From NCBI GenBank assembly GCA_910587045.1, contig CAJULG010000014.1, positions 1-52,592 of the forward strand: a stretch of DNA of 52,592 bases, in the 5' to 3' direction. This document shows positions 43,991 to 52,556 of this stretch, one piece after another. This stretch comes from an uncultured Lachnospiraceae bacterium (GTDB lineage Bacteria > Bacillota > Clostridia > Lachnospirales > Lachnospiraceae). Position 1 is the first letter of the stretch. Each line of letters starts with the position of its first letter. The notes below the pieces were generated by a model. It saw nothing but the letters and a program-made list of their open reading frames with translations, made no database searches and was not told the DNA's origin. The position numbers were made by a program, and so were the translations under genes.

Positions 43991-44851
43991 TCAAACGAAA
44001 ACATCTTGTATATTTCCGACATCCTTAAAAGCCATTATTTTTGCATTATGTATATCCATAGAATGGTATCTCTTGAATTCCCGTAATAAGTGTGATTGGT
44101 CTGTATATCCAAATTTGTAAACCGCACTTAACACATCAAAATCCGGCTCACACAAAATATCTCTCCATAGGAATTGATATCTTATCAAATTGCTTAATTT
44201 TTTAGGCGTAATGCCAACATACTCATGAAACAATCGCTCCAACTGTCTGGTACTCACAAAGGATTCCTTTGCTAATTTTGCTATATCTAAAGAACCTTTA
44301 TTTATCAAAATGTTCTGTATTGTATCGTTAACAACCGTATTTTCTCTCACATCAGATAATCTTTTAAGCAATACTTGTTCGGTAAATGAAATCTTTTCCT
44401 GTAAGGTTTTTAGTTCCAACAGTTTGGGGCGAATAATCTTGTCCAACCATTCAAACCTTGAATCCACATCAAAGTATCCATTCATGGTGGATTGCAATGA
44501 ATCATCGCAAAATGCATATGCACTCCACGCATAAAGTCGAATAGCATAGGTTGATACCATATGACCTATGGTTCCGTTGCCATGTGCATGGAAACTGCAA
44601 TTATTTACCCCACAGAGTCCTCCGGTTACGGTATTATCGGTATAATCTATATGATAAATAATATCCACACAAGTATCCGGAATTACTAATTCCGGTGCAT
44701 CATTATTTTCGATTTGTATAAGTGGTTTTTCTGTTCCCCAATAGCATCGGATGTAGGATTGCAATTCTTTAGAAGGGGAAATTTCTGTATAAAAGCTATT
44801 TCTTTTGAATGGAGTTGCCGTCAAAGGGCGATAAATTATTGAATTGTTCAT
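43991..44851 (-). CDS. AraC-family transcriptional regulator
   Basis: A 286-residue activator-type regulator. The N-terminal part is a DUF6597-like ligand domain (ELQSYIRCYWGTEKPL, LVIPDTCVDIIYHIDY), and the C-terminal 100 residues are the double helix-turn-helix (SFVSTRQLERLFHEYVGITP, then VLSAVYKFGYTDQSHLLREF). The ATG at 44851 has GGAG 9 bases upstream. It is 24 bases downstream of the GyrI-like gene. The VOC gene lies 50 bases further on. It may regulate this run of small-molecule-linked genes. Confidence 0.9.
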   Translation of the reverse strand: MNNSIIYRPLTATPFKRNSFYTEISPSKELQSYIRCYWGTEKPLIQIENNDAPELVIPDTCVDIIYHIDYTDNTVTGGLCGVNNCSFHAHGNGTIGHMVSTYAIRLYAWSAYAFCDDSLQSTMNGYFDVDSRFEWLDKIIRPKLLELKTLQEKISFTEQVLLKRLSDVRENTVVNDTIQNILINKGSLDIAKLAKESFVSTRQLERLFHEYVGITPKKLSNLIRYQFLWRDILCEPDFDVLSAVYKFGYTDQSHLLREFKRYHSMDIHNAKIMAFKDVGNIQDVFV

Positions 44852-44875
44852 ATCCCACAACTCCTTTCGCATAAA

Positions 44876-45511
44876 TTACTCTTTTCTTCTAATCGGATGC
44901 CTAATTACTGTCTTCCACTTCTCCGGCGCAACCTTCCTTGCGTCAGACATATAAATTTCATTATGTAAACGCTTTTCATTTATGTCATTTTCATATCCAT
45001 TCTCTTCCAGAAACGCATCCATAATCGCTACAGTCTCCGGTTCATTATCAAAAGGTCCTATATGCATGATTTGAACACATAGTCCTTCATCAATTGTTAG
45101 AAATTCTGCTTTGGTGCAATCAACCTTTTTCTTTCTTGTTGCAGTTTCTACCGCCCACTCGAAATCCTTCTTTGTAATAAAATCAGGTAATCTAATAACA
45201 GAAATCCAATTAAATGAATCCTTATTCCCGTAGTCTGCGCCTCTTACATTTTCTTGCCACCAGAAACCTTCCAAGGGTGGAACTACATATTCGAAAAATC
45301 CTTCTATCTTGTAATCGGTTTTGTAACTCATCTTCAAAGTATATGCAACGGCATACAATACACTTATTGCCTGTTGGTACTCGCCATCCGGAGTATTCGG
45401 ATTCCCTTTCCCTCTGACAGCAATATAATTAGCCGTCGGCACATTGACTATTTCAGGTTTATTCTTAGGCAAATAAAATTCTTTGTATTCTTTCTTGAAA
45501 TCAAAAGCCAT
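44876..45511 (-). CDS. GyrI-like small-molecule-binding protein
   Basis: A 211-residue GyrI-like protein (the YoaZ/SatD-type stand-alone group). It begins MAFDFKKEYKEFYLPKNKPE, with the core strands VPTANYIAVRGKGNPNTPDG, a Trp-rich loop (PPLEGFWWQ) and a C-terminal LCVQIMHIGPFDNEP strand-turn, which is the most conserved motif. Such proteins bind hydrophobic ligands and some hydrolyse cyclopropanes or toxins. It starts 4 bases after the GNAT gene stop and precedes an AraC gene, so it may deliver or remove that regulator's ligand. Confidence 0.88.
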   Translation of the reverse strand: MAFDFKKEYKEFYLPKNKPEIVNVPTANYIAVRGKGNPNTPDGEYQQAISVLYAVAYTLKMSYKTDYKIEGFFEYVVPPLEGFWWQENVRGADYGNKDSFNWISVIRLPDFITKKDFEWAVETATRKKKVDCTKAEFLTIDEGLCVQIMHIGPFDNEPETVAIMDAFLEENGYENDINEKRLHNEIYMSDARKVAPEKWKTVIRHPIRRKE

Positions 45512-45514
45512 TCC

Positions 45515-46078
45515 TTACACCTCCCGAACATAGTAGGAATTGTACTTCGTTCCATCATGTCCTATTACCGATTCTTCGGATAAACAAAATCCTTTATGTT
45601 CTAAAGCTTTTATACGTTCTTTTGCAATCGAAATCGCCTTGGTTGCAATCATCTCACAAGCAAACATATCTCTCGTTTCTGGAATAATAAGCCCAAGAAT
45701 ATCCTCTATAATATCTTGTTTTTCATAATCACTTCTTAAATCCAGTCTAAGCAATCCGCAATTATTGAAATAATCCTTTGCCTTTCGGTTAAACAATTCT
45801 ATTGTACCAATTGCACAGTTAGCATTTTTGTCAATAATAGCCCACCGTACATAATATCTGTTTTGATATTCTCTCTTCCAAAACGCAATAGTATCCTTCA
45901 TTTCTTCAATTGAAGTATAGTAAAAACCATTCACACAATTATCACTGTTAAAAAGCGGTACTGCATCCTTATCGGAATATACCTTAAGCAAATCCTCTGC
46001 ATCTCCATCCTCAATTTCTCTCAGCAGAAACTTTTCACTTTCCATAACAGGAATTTGTTCATACACATCAATACCCAT
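45515..46078 (-). CDS. GNAT acetyltransferase
   Basis: A 187-residue RimJ/RimL-type acetyltransferase (MESEKFLLREIEDGDAEDLL, central YYVRWAIIDKNANCAIGTIE, and a late SIAKERIKALEHKGFCLSEE). The usual acetyl-CoA loop is poorly conserved (SDYEKQDIIEDILGLI), so activity is uncertain. I chose the ATG at 46078, with GGAGG 12 bases upstream, over 46096. It is upstream of the GyrI-like gene with 3 bases between them. Confidence 0.8.
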   Translation of the reverse strand: MGIDVYEQIPVMESEKFLLREIEDGDAEDLLKVYSDKDAVPLFNSDNCVNGFYYTSIEEMKDTIAFWKREYQNRYYVRWAIIDKNANCAIGTIELFNRKAKDYFNNCGLLRLDLRSDYEKQDIIEDILGLIIPETRDMFACEMIATKAISIAKERIKALEHKGFCLSEESVIGHDGTKYNSYYVREV

Positions 46079-46163
46079 CTTCTTATCAACCTCCATATCG
46101 TAATTTGTTAAACATTAAATAACTTCATATACATTATCCCACACAAATTACGACATCTATATG

Positions 46164-47084
46164 TCATAGTTTATCGTATAAAAAAAGAATATCTTTTGCA
46201 CTATTAATAATCCGCTCTTTTATGTGCTCCGGTTCTATAATCTCGACTTCTTTTCCCTGTGACAAAACAACACCTATCCACCATTGTTCCTTCTCTACAA
46301 TATGAATCTCCATAATAGAACTACCATCATCACAGTTTTTTATTTGCTGTCCGTTTAAATATTCCTTTATTCTGTGTATCGCATTTCCACGGCATCGCAT
46401 CCGAACTCTTGTGGATATGTCCTTTCCCTGATAGGAATTGTCACAATCATTTAAAATATCCTGTGCCGACTTGTGCTCCTTGGAAAATTTATCTTCCGTT
46501 ATACAAACATCTTCCATCCTAACCAACTTATATGTTCTATAATCCTGTTTTGCCGTATTATAAGCCAACATATACCAAGCATACCATTTATAAATAACTG
46601 CTATCGGTTCTACACAGTGTTCTCTTGTTTCTCCTCCATTATTTGTATATGTAAATCTAACCACTTGCTTATTCTTAACTGCAGACTGTAAAGTTTGAAG
46701 CAATGTCTCATCGCCTTCTCTTAATACAGAAAAATCCAAAATCATACCTGTATTATTGTTCTTAGATATGGCTGTTATTTTCTCGTAAATATCATCAGCC
46801 ATCGGATTATTCGTAACCGTTTTTAATCCATTTATGGCAGTTGCAATATAGGCATATTCATCTTCCGATGCAAGTTGGTTATTCATTTGGAAATCACTTA
46901 AAATTTCATATCCACCATTTGTACCGGTAAGAGCACAAATCGGAATGCCTGCCTGACACAAAGCATCTATATCCCTCTGAATCGTCCGCACAGATACTTC
47001 AAAATGCTTTGCCAGCTCTGATGCAGAAGATTTTCCGTGATTAAGCAGATATAAAGTTAATGCGTATAATCTGTCTGTTTTCAT
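46164..47084 (-). CDS. WYL-domain transcriptional regulator (HTH_11, YafY-like)
   Basis: A 306-residue regulator. The N-terminal helix-turn-helix reads MKTDRLYALTLYLLNHGKSS, then ELAKHFEVSVRTIQRDIDAL. The WYL domain starts about residue 140 with YKWYAWYMLAYNTAKQDYRT and binds nucleotides or single-stranded DNA in studied examples. The C-terminal WCX extension is present (GNAIHRIKEYLNGQQ, VLSQGKEVEIIEP). WYL regulators are common in defence islands and near stress genes. It reads in the same direction as the GNAT, GyrI-like and AraC genes and likely controls them. Confidence 0.93.
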   Translation of the reverse strand: MKTDRLYALTLYLLNHGKSSASELAKHFEVSVRTIQRDIDALCQAGIPICALTGTNGGYEILSDFQMNNQLASEDEYAYIATAINGLKTVTNNPMADDIYEKITAISKNNNTGMILDFSVLREGDETLLQTLQSAVKNKQVVRFTYTNNGGETREHCVEPIAVIYKWYAWYMLAYNTAKQDYRTYKLVRMEDVCITEDKFSKEHKSAQDILNDCDNSYQGKDISTRVRMRCRGNAIHRIKEYLNGQQIKNCDDGSSIMEIHIVEKEQWWIGVVLSQGKEVEIIEPEHIKERIINSAKDILFLYDKL

Positions 47085-47133
47085 TACTTCATCCTTTAAA
47101 ATTATGGTTCTTTTTTATACTCTCTAGTATTCA

Positions 47134-48048
47134 CTATGTATCCAGCATATCCCACTCATCACCTAATACCCATCTCAATGCCGAAAGCTTACCATTAAGC
47201 ATTCCCCATTCAAAGTCACTATATGGTCCTAGGTTCTCTTCTCCATATTTTTCTATAACCCGTTGCGCAGACTGTAATGCACCTTTCCATATCTCAGAAT
47301 CTACTGTTTCAACACCAGCTTCTATCCGATACCTCAGCGATAAATGTCTATCAAACCATATTTTGTCCAAGAATTCTTCTGTAACCTCAACAATTTCCTC
47401 AATACTGCGAGGCTCATCAAAACATTCTATATCTTCATCAAACTCTTCATCTTCAGTGTTTCTTCTTTCCTCAGGTAATCGATGTTTACAATCTGTTTTC
47501 TCTATATTCGAAACTAATCTAGCCAGAATATTCTCTATATTGCTCATCTTATCGGTTTGAGATGCAAAAAAAGCCAACTGCTCTTCTTTATTCATTTCCA
47601 TATCAAGAAATTCCATTCTAACACCATAGTATTGAGGAGAATTCAATAAACTTGCAATACGCTCTAAATGGTATATTTGAACATCTACATTTGCATCTAT
47701 TTCAGATAGGTCTTTTCTTTCTGCCAAACGTAGTTCCTGATTTGTCACAAATGCAATCCCATTAGCTCCATTCTTTTTTACACCTTCCAGGTCATGAATA
47801 AACTTATTTTTTATTTCAGAAAAATCCTGTTGTCCTCTAGGAAAATATACCGCACCAATCCATCTTGCTCCATTATAAGAAATGACCATGTCTTTCAAGC
47901 CATCCTTTCCTCCTAACGGATGCGAAGGATCAATATTTCTAAACCCCTCATTGGTCAAAATTATTGCCGCCAAACGTTCTGCTGGTGTTTGTCCTTTATC
48001 CCACTCCAGCAATCTGAACCATGTTTCTCTTCCGTCATTTCTTCTCAT
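47134..48048 (-). CDS. Unrecognised protein with possible PD-(D/E)XK-like N-terminus
   Basis: A 304-residue protein I do not recognise with confidence. AAGGAAGTGG precedes the ATG at 48048. The first 130 residues contain helix-GF-N-D-GGKDGLKDM-WIGAVYF-(QQD)-IKNKF-DL and then GIAFVTNQ. The D and E/K-bearing strands recall Mrr/Cap4-like restriction nuclease folds, but the K residue of the motif is not clear. A middle segment about 165-215 is acidic and may be disordered (EERRNTEDEEFDEDIECFDE). The C-terminal 80 residues are helical (FGRHLSLRYR-like start, then KWGALQSAQR-type helix). It could be an effector in a defence system, possibly working with a nearby gene, or a stand-alone enzyme. Confidence 0.5.
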   Translation of the reverse strand: MRRNDGRETWFRLLEWDKGQTPAERLAAIILTNEGFRNIDPSHPLGGKDGLKDMVISYNGARWIGAVYFPRGQQDFSEIKNKFIHDLEGVKKNGANGIAFVTNQELRLAERKDLSEIDANVDVQIYHLERIASLLNSPQYYGVRMEFLDMEMNKEEQLAFFASQTDKMSNIENILARLVSNIEKTDCKHRLPEERRNTEDEEFDEDIECFDEPRSIEEIVEVTEEFLDKIWFDRHLSLRYRIEAGVETVDSEIWKGALQSAQRVIEKYGEENLGPYSDFEWGMLNGKLSALRWVLGDEWDMLDT

Positions 48049-48233
48049 TGTTCCACTTCCTTTTTCATATAAGACATTATATGCAGTTGTCTCCACACAA
48101 AGTAATTCGTTCTTCCATAATAATTATTCTCCGTTTTCAGTTATAAAATATCCCTGATGCCAAATGCTTTTTTACATATTCTATTATACTATAATAAATC
48201 ATGCTTTTCATCAGAATTCTGCTCAAAAATAAA

Positions 48234-48261
48234 AGAGCATACCACCTAAATGATATACTCT
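48234..48261 (-). terminator. Terminator after the SPL-like gene
   Basis: AGAGCATACCA (48234-48244) pairs with TGATATACTCT (48251-48261) with G-T pairs allowed. On the minus strand TTTTATTTTT follows. It lies 18 bases after the stop of the radical SAM gene. Confidence 0.75.
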
Positions 48262-48278
48262 CTATCAAGCTAACTGTA

Positions 48279-49112
48279 TTATTCATTTCCCTTCTTCTGT
48301 GCCACAAGTTTTTCATGATAAAAGAAATTTGTATGTAAAATAGAATGCTCAGCACAATACGCTTCTATCTCTTCCGCCAATTCATTCCAATAACTTTTAT
48401 TTCCATCCACATATATCTGTTTATATAAAATAGTATATTGAGGATATTTTTCATTTACATATCTAAGTATCCAAGACTTATACTCCCCTCTAAGATTCAG
48501 ATTTTCAAACCAATACTCATCAACAAATACTCTACTCTTTTCTATAATTTCCTTATAATCCGTTATTGCCGGGAATATCGGCGACATAAATAACACCGTA
48601 TAAATTCCGTTTTCATGCAATACTTTAAGCGTATTCATACGAGCCTCAATACCGCTTGCATTATCCATATCATTCTTAAAGCTTTCATCCAACGTATTAA
48701 TAGACATGGCTACCGATATATCCTTAAATTGCTTTAGCAATTCCACATCTCTCAAAATCAACGATGACTTTGTTGAAATACTAACTGTACATTCTACATC
48801 CAAAAGCTGCTTTAATATACTTTGCGTTATACAATATTTTTCCTCAAAAGAATTATAACAATCTGTAACAGATGCCAGAAAGACCGTCTTTCCTTTTAAT
48901 TTCTTTTTGCTTATTGGTTTTGTACATCTTTTAACATCTATAAATGTGCCCCATTCTTCCTTGTGCCCTGTAAATCTTTTCATAAAACTGGCATAACAGT
49001 ATTTACATCCATGGGGACAGCCCACATACGGATTAATAACATAATCACTGGCAGGGAGATTGGATTTTGTCAGATAATCCTTTACCTCAATTTCCTTTTC
49101 AATTATATTCAT
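48279..49112 (-). CDS. Radical SAM enzyme, SPL (spore photoproduct lyase)-like
   Basis: A 277-residue radical SAM protein with CxxxCxxC in NPYVGCPHGCKYCYASFMKR (about residues 25-44) and the SPL-family strands TVFLASVTDCYNSFEEKY and CTVSISTKSSLILRDVELLK. True spore photoproduct lyase has a Cys that donates a hydrogen near the C-terminus, which I cannot clearly assign here. The family also includes proteins of unknown function common in Lachnospiraceae. The ATG at 49112 overlaps the stop of the DUF5680 half by one base (TAATG), so it was originally coupled to the now interrupted gene. Confidence 0.85.
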   Translation of the reverse strand: MNIIEKEIEVKDYLTKSNLPASDYVINPYVGCPHGCKYCYASFMKRFTGHKEEWGTFIDVKRCTKPISKKKLKGKTVFLASVTDCYNSFEEKYCITQSILKQLLDVECTVSISTKSSLILRDVELLKQFKDISVAMSINTLDESFKNDMDNASGIEARMNTLKVLHENGIYTVLFMSPIFPAITDYKEIIEKSRVFVDEYWFENLNLRGEYKSWILRYVNEKYPQYTILYKQIYVDGNKSYWNELAEEIEAYCAEHSILHTNFFYHEKLVAQKKGNE

Positions 49113-49541
49113 TATCGAATAGCTCCTCCATGAAAATAGCACTCATATATTTTTTCATCCATGTAAAATATTTCTTCATATCCCTGAAACCATACAAACT
49201 CGCCATCTACTTTGCAGTGATAATGGTAATCTCCTTTTGTATAAATCTCCGAACCACGAAATGGCAACTCTGCCGGAACTTGCATAAGCACCTCTTTCAA
49301 AAAATCGCCACTAAAGTTCTCTCCTATCACACGCCCTACATAATTCATGCTCCAAACCGGATTTTCATATAACCATACCACTTCCTCACCGACAAAGCAT
49401 TCTCCACCCAAATAGGAATCTAAATAGGTAAATCCATTCTTATCCTGATAACGATAATCATGAGAGTTCATTCTACATGAATCTACTTTATTGTTCGCCG
49501 CTGCATAGGTATTCTTTTTTGCCACAAGAAGAAACTGATAT
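49112..49541 (-). pseudogene. C-terminal DUF5680 half of an XRE-DUF5680 gene split by the IS
   Basis: The frame encodes a full DUF5680 domain (about 130 residues): FLLVAKKNTYAAANNKVDSC, DKNGFTYLDSYLGGECFVGE, VWSMNYVGRVIGENFSGDFL and a final GYEEIFYMDEKIYECYFHGG. The open frame runs on to 49639, but residues before the domain come from IS DNA. In intact family members an XRE helix-turn-helix lies at the N-terminus, and that half is present at 51182-51439 beyond the element. It is translationally coupled to the SPL-like gene. The ligand or substrate is unknown. Confidence 0.85.
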
Positions 49542-49555
49542 GTAATGACTTTTGT

Positions 49556-49955
49556 CAATAGGTAAATTAAGCCACCACAAACTTTTTTATTTTTACTGAA
49601 GGCACCCAGAAAGAGCCTCGGGGTATCAGTTCCCGGCATTGGCCACTCTGATATACGTGGATTGGTTACCTACAGGTCAATGGTCCGCCGTGAGCCCTAC
49701 TGTCTCAAAACGTGGATCACATAATCTGTGCCAACAGAGTTTCCGCGTAGATGGCTCGAACCTTGAAATGACCGAAGCCCTTTCAGGATGTCTTCAGTTG
49801 TTACTTTGGTTACTGACCAGATGTATGTGGCGTAAGCCATCTTACATCTGCCTGATTACCCGCTACAGCAGCGGGATGGCAATGTCAAGGGCCTGCCGCC
49901 GCAGGCGGTGCTTTGCACCCTTGACGTTGACAGCACGATGCTGTACCTCCCCGGC
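49556..49955 (-). ncRNA. Candidate bridge RNA region of the IS element
   Basis: This 400-base stretch follows the transposase stop within the element. Strong hairpins are seen at 49818-49850 (CAGATGTA with TACATCTG, inner TGGC with GCCA), 49859-49875 (CCCGCT with AGCGGG), and 49884-49925 (GTCAAGGG with CCCTTGAC, inner CCTGC with GCAGG). In IS1111-group elements the bridge RNA is encoded downstream of the transposase, which fits. Two short stretches match the target flank (49624-49631 inverted, 49648-49654 direct) and could be guides. This is unproven. Confidence 0.6.
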
Positions 49956-51074
49956 TCATGCGATGTTCCCTGTCATCATGCCCCACATGAAGCAGGCCAG
50001 TTCCCGGGCAACTGCCGTTTTGGCTACATTCGCTTTCTTGCCCTTTGACAATACCATTTTGTAGTATTTCCTGCGCAGCCTCTCATTGGCTTTATCTGCA
50101 TAGGCGATAACCTCTGGCGGATTGCCCTGCTGTCTGGCTTTGAGTGCTTTCGATTTATGGCCGACCTGCCCTCTCCCATAGCTCTGGGCCGCTTCTACAA
50201 GCAAACGTCTCACATGGGTATTGCCGGCTTTTGTTATGCCAAGCCTTGTCTGACCGTCACCGCTGGAATCCTCCCCGGGAACAAGTCCCAGGTAAGATGC
50301 AAATTTCTCCGCAGAAGAGAACCGTTTGAAATCTCCGACTTCAACAATGGAGGAAAGCGCTGTCTGCGTCTGTACACCGAGGAAACAGGAGAGTTTTTTC
50401 ACATTTTCGCCATATTCTTCTTTTGCGGCTAATTCATCAATCCGTTTATCAAGACGTTCGATCTTATCCGTAAGATTTTCAAATGTGAGCAGATACTCCT
50501 TAAGGATTTCCCCATACAGAGCCTCCGGCTTTAGGGATTTCAGCCAGCCGACATGTGCCGCAGTCCAGTGGCTTTTTCCCTCATAACGCAGGTTATGCCT
50601 TAAGCAGAATGCAAGGATCTGCTGTTTTATCTTCTTCAGGGCAAGCTTATGGTCTGTTCTCATACGGATATATTCTTTGACCTGCTCATCCTGCTCTGTC
50701 GGAATGTGCACAGGACTGTAGTCATGGTGCGCCAGGCATTTTGCAATGTTGCGTGCATCCCGCTTATCCGTTTTGATTTTTTTCTTCCCTTTAACTACGG
50801 GCATTGTAGTTGGTGCAAGGATGACACAGTTTACATTGTGCCCAGTTAGTTGATGATATAACGTAAATCCCAGGCATCCAGCCTCATAACCGCATAGGAA
50901 AGACGCATTTTCTCCGAATACACCCCGAAGGGAAGCGATATAGGCGAGTACATGCTTATAATCGGCAGCTGTTGTGTGGGGATGGGAGAACTCATCCTTC
51001 TCAATCGAATAGCAGCAAAGAGAAAATTTTTCCTTATGAACGTCCATTCCTACGAAAATTGTGTTATAATCCAT
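49956..51074 (-). CDS. IS110-family transposase (DEDD)
   Basis: A 372-residue recombinase. The N-terminal RuvC-like DEDD domain has Asp 11 (VGMDVHKEKF), Glu 64 (CGYEAG), Asp 103 and Asp 106 (KTDKRDARNIA). The central coiled coil spans about 135-215. The C-terminal Transposase_20 domain has PGEDSSGDGQTRLGITKAGN, including the serine that in IS110 enzymes attacks DNA. AGGAGG lies 8 bases before the ATG at 51074. It should work with a bridge RNA that pairs with donor and target, using the non-coding region at 49556-49955. Confidence 0.95.
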   Translation of the reverse strand: MDYNTIFVGMDVHKEKFSLCCYSIEKDEFSHPHTTAADYKHVLAYIASLRGVFGENASFLCGYEAGCLGFTLYHQLTGHNVNCVILAPTTMPVVKGKKKIKTDKRDARNIAKCLAHHDYSPVHIPTEQDEQVKEYIRMRTDHKLALKKIKQQILAFCLRHNLRYEGKSHWTAAHVGWLKSLKPEALYGEILKEYLLTFENLTDKIERLDKRIDELAAKEEYGENVKKLSCFLGVQTQTALSSIVEVGDFKRFSSAEKFASYLGLVPGEDSSGDGQTRLGITKAGNTHVRRLLVEAAQSYGRGQVGHKSKALKARQQGNPPEVIAYADKANERLRRKYYKMVLSKGKKANVAKTAVARELACFMWGMMTGNIA

Positions 51075-51181
51075 TTGTAATGACCTCCTTTTGTATGCGG
51101 TAAACCCTGTTACCATTGGTATTTGCAATCTTTAGTATACAGGTAAATCCACGAGATTACAAATGTGGGGTCATTACATAT

Positions 51182-51439
51182 TGTCTCAATAATCTTATTG
51201 ATATCCATACTTGCATTTTTACACAAAGAAATATTGCATTCATCATCTTCTTTCACTATTCGGTCTATAGTTATTCCATACAGATTACTCAAGGAAATCA
51301 AATTACCCAATTCAGGCACAGCCTGTCCATTTTCCCATTTGCTAAGGGTCTGGCGAGCAATACCCAGTTTATCCGCAAGCTGTTCCTGTGAATAGCCATT
51401 CTGTTTTCTCAAAAGTTGTAATTTATCCTTCAATTCCAT
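51182..51439 (-). pseudogene. N-terminal XRE half of the gene split by the IS
   Basis: Starting with ATG at 51439 after AAGAGAGG, about 85 codons encode a helix-turn-helix (LQLLRKQNGYSQEQLADKLG, then QTLSKWENGQAVPELGNLIS) and a linker (DRIVKEDDECNISLCKNASM). The frame then runs into the IS near 51181 and stops at 51110. The helix-turn-helix plus linker is the typical N-terminus of XRE-DUF5680 proteins, and its C-terminal half lies at 49112-49541 with the IS between them. The truncated protein may still bind DNA. Confidence 0.85.
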
Positions 51440-51559
51440 GAAAATACCTCTCTTTAATTTTGCTGTTATTATATCAAAATCAATTTTCTTAAACCACCAC
51501 CTATTGCGGACAATAATGTAAGCTCTGTGTTACATATTTAAAATTGTTGTATCTTATAT

Positions 51560-51598
51560 TCCGATGCATTAACATCTATATTCCCTCCGATACATTAA
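51560..51598. repeat. Direct repeats upstream of the tyrosine recombinase
   Basis: TCCGATGCATTAA (51560-51572) and TCCGATACATTAA (51586-51598) differ at one base and are 26 bp apart. They lie 38 bases before the recombinase start. This is the usual place for arm-type binding sites or an operator. Confidence 0.5.
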
Positions 51599-51635
51599 TG
51601 TGAACACAAGATTTATAAAAAGGAGCGTCTTACAT

Positions 51636-52556
51636 ATGAATGCATTATCTACTATCACAGAAAGCTATCTAAAATACTGCGAAACACAAAAAAGGCTTGA
51701 TAAGAAAACACTAAAGGCGTATCGCACTGATTTAGATCAATTTATTTCTTTTTTTAACAATACTTACATAAATACTATATCCATACCTGATATTGAAAAA
51801 TATATCGGATACCTGCACCAAAATTTCAAACCCAAAACAGCCAAAAGAAAGCTTGCGTCGATAAAGTCTTTTTATCACTTCCTCGAATATAAAGATTTCA
51901 TAGACCTAAACCCATTCAACAAAATTAAAATAAAGTTTCGTGAACCCGTGATATTACCAAAAACAATTCCTCTATACATAGTTGAAAGACTACTTACAAC
52001 CATGTACAAGGAATTTTCTCTTGCCCATACCACCTTTCGAAAAAAACGTATTCTTCTTGACATTGCTATATGTGAAACTTTATTTTCTACCGGTATGAGA
52101 ATTTCTGAATTGTGTAACTTGAAAATTTCAGATGTTGAATTGTACGATGCTACAATCCGCATATATGGAAAAGGTGCAAAAGAAAGAATGATTCAGATTG
52201 GAAATAAAGATGTCTTATTAATACTCGAAAAATACGAAGCTGAATATTCGTCCGAAATAAACAAGAGTGGATATTTCTTTGTTAATCCTAATGCGACCCA
52301 GCTTTCCGATCAGGCTATCAGACGCATGATTAAAAAGTACTGCTCCCTTGCATCTATTGATTTACATATAACGCCTCATATGTTTCGCCATACATTTGCC
52401 ACAAGTCTGCTTGAAGCGGATGTAGATATTAGATACATCCAAGAGATGCTCGGACATAGTTCAATTACTGTAACAGAAATTTATACGCATGTTGCTCTTT
52501 CAAAACAAAAAGATATACTTACCACCAAACATCCTCGACAAAATTTTAAAATATAG
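51636..52556 (+). CDS. Tyrosine recombinase (XerC/D-like integrase)
   Basis: A 306-residue phage-integrase-family recombinase. The SAM-like core-binding domain covers about residues 5-85 and the catalytic domain about 110-290. The catalytic residues are all present: Arg 155 (GMRISEL), Lys 179 (YGKGAKER), His 248 and Arg 251 (TPHMFRHTFA), His 274 (MLGHSSITVT) and the nucleophile Tyr 283. AGGAG lies before the ATG at 51636. No arm-binding N-terminal domain is seen, so it resembles Xer and invertase-type enzymes, which act in dimer resolution, promoter inversion or simple elements. A matching site may lie beyond the window edge. Confidence 0.94.
   Translation: MNALSTITESYLKYCETQKRLDKKTLKAYRTDLDQFISFFNNTYINTISIPDIEKYIGYLHQNFKPKTAKRKLASIKSFYHFLEYKDFIDLNPFNKIKIKFREPVILPKTIPLYIVERLLTTMYKEFSLAHTTFRKKRILLDIAICETLFSTGMRISELCNLKISDVELYDATIRIYGKGAKERMIQIGNKDVLLILEKYEAEYSSEINKSGYFFVNPNATQLSDQAIRRMIKKYCSLASIDLHITPHMFRHTFATSLLEADVDIRYIQEMLGHSSITVTEIYTHVALSKQKDILTTKHPRQNFKI

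Larger units (their letters stand above)
49538..51181 (-). mobile_element. IS110 family, IS1111-group insertion sequence
   Basis: The element of about 1.64 kb lies in the XRE-DUF5680 gene. Its ends carry a perfect 12-bp inverted repeat (ATATGTAATGAC at 49538-49549, GTCATTACATAT at 51170-51181). The transposase start is close to the right end and a non-coding stretch of about 400 bases lies between its stop and the left end. Sub-terminal inverted repeats plus a long region downstream of the gene are features of the IS1111 group within IS110. The exact base of insertion is not resolved, because rejoining the flanks directly does not restore the frame. Confidence 0.85.

Noticed and set aside
49112..49639. 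175-residue intact DUF5680 protein starting at 49639
   Set aside because: The first 33 codons lie in the IS non-coding end and have no site. The matching N-terminal half lies on the other side of the IS.
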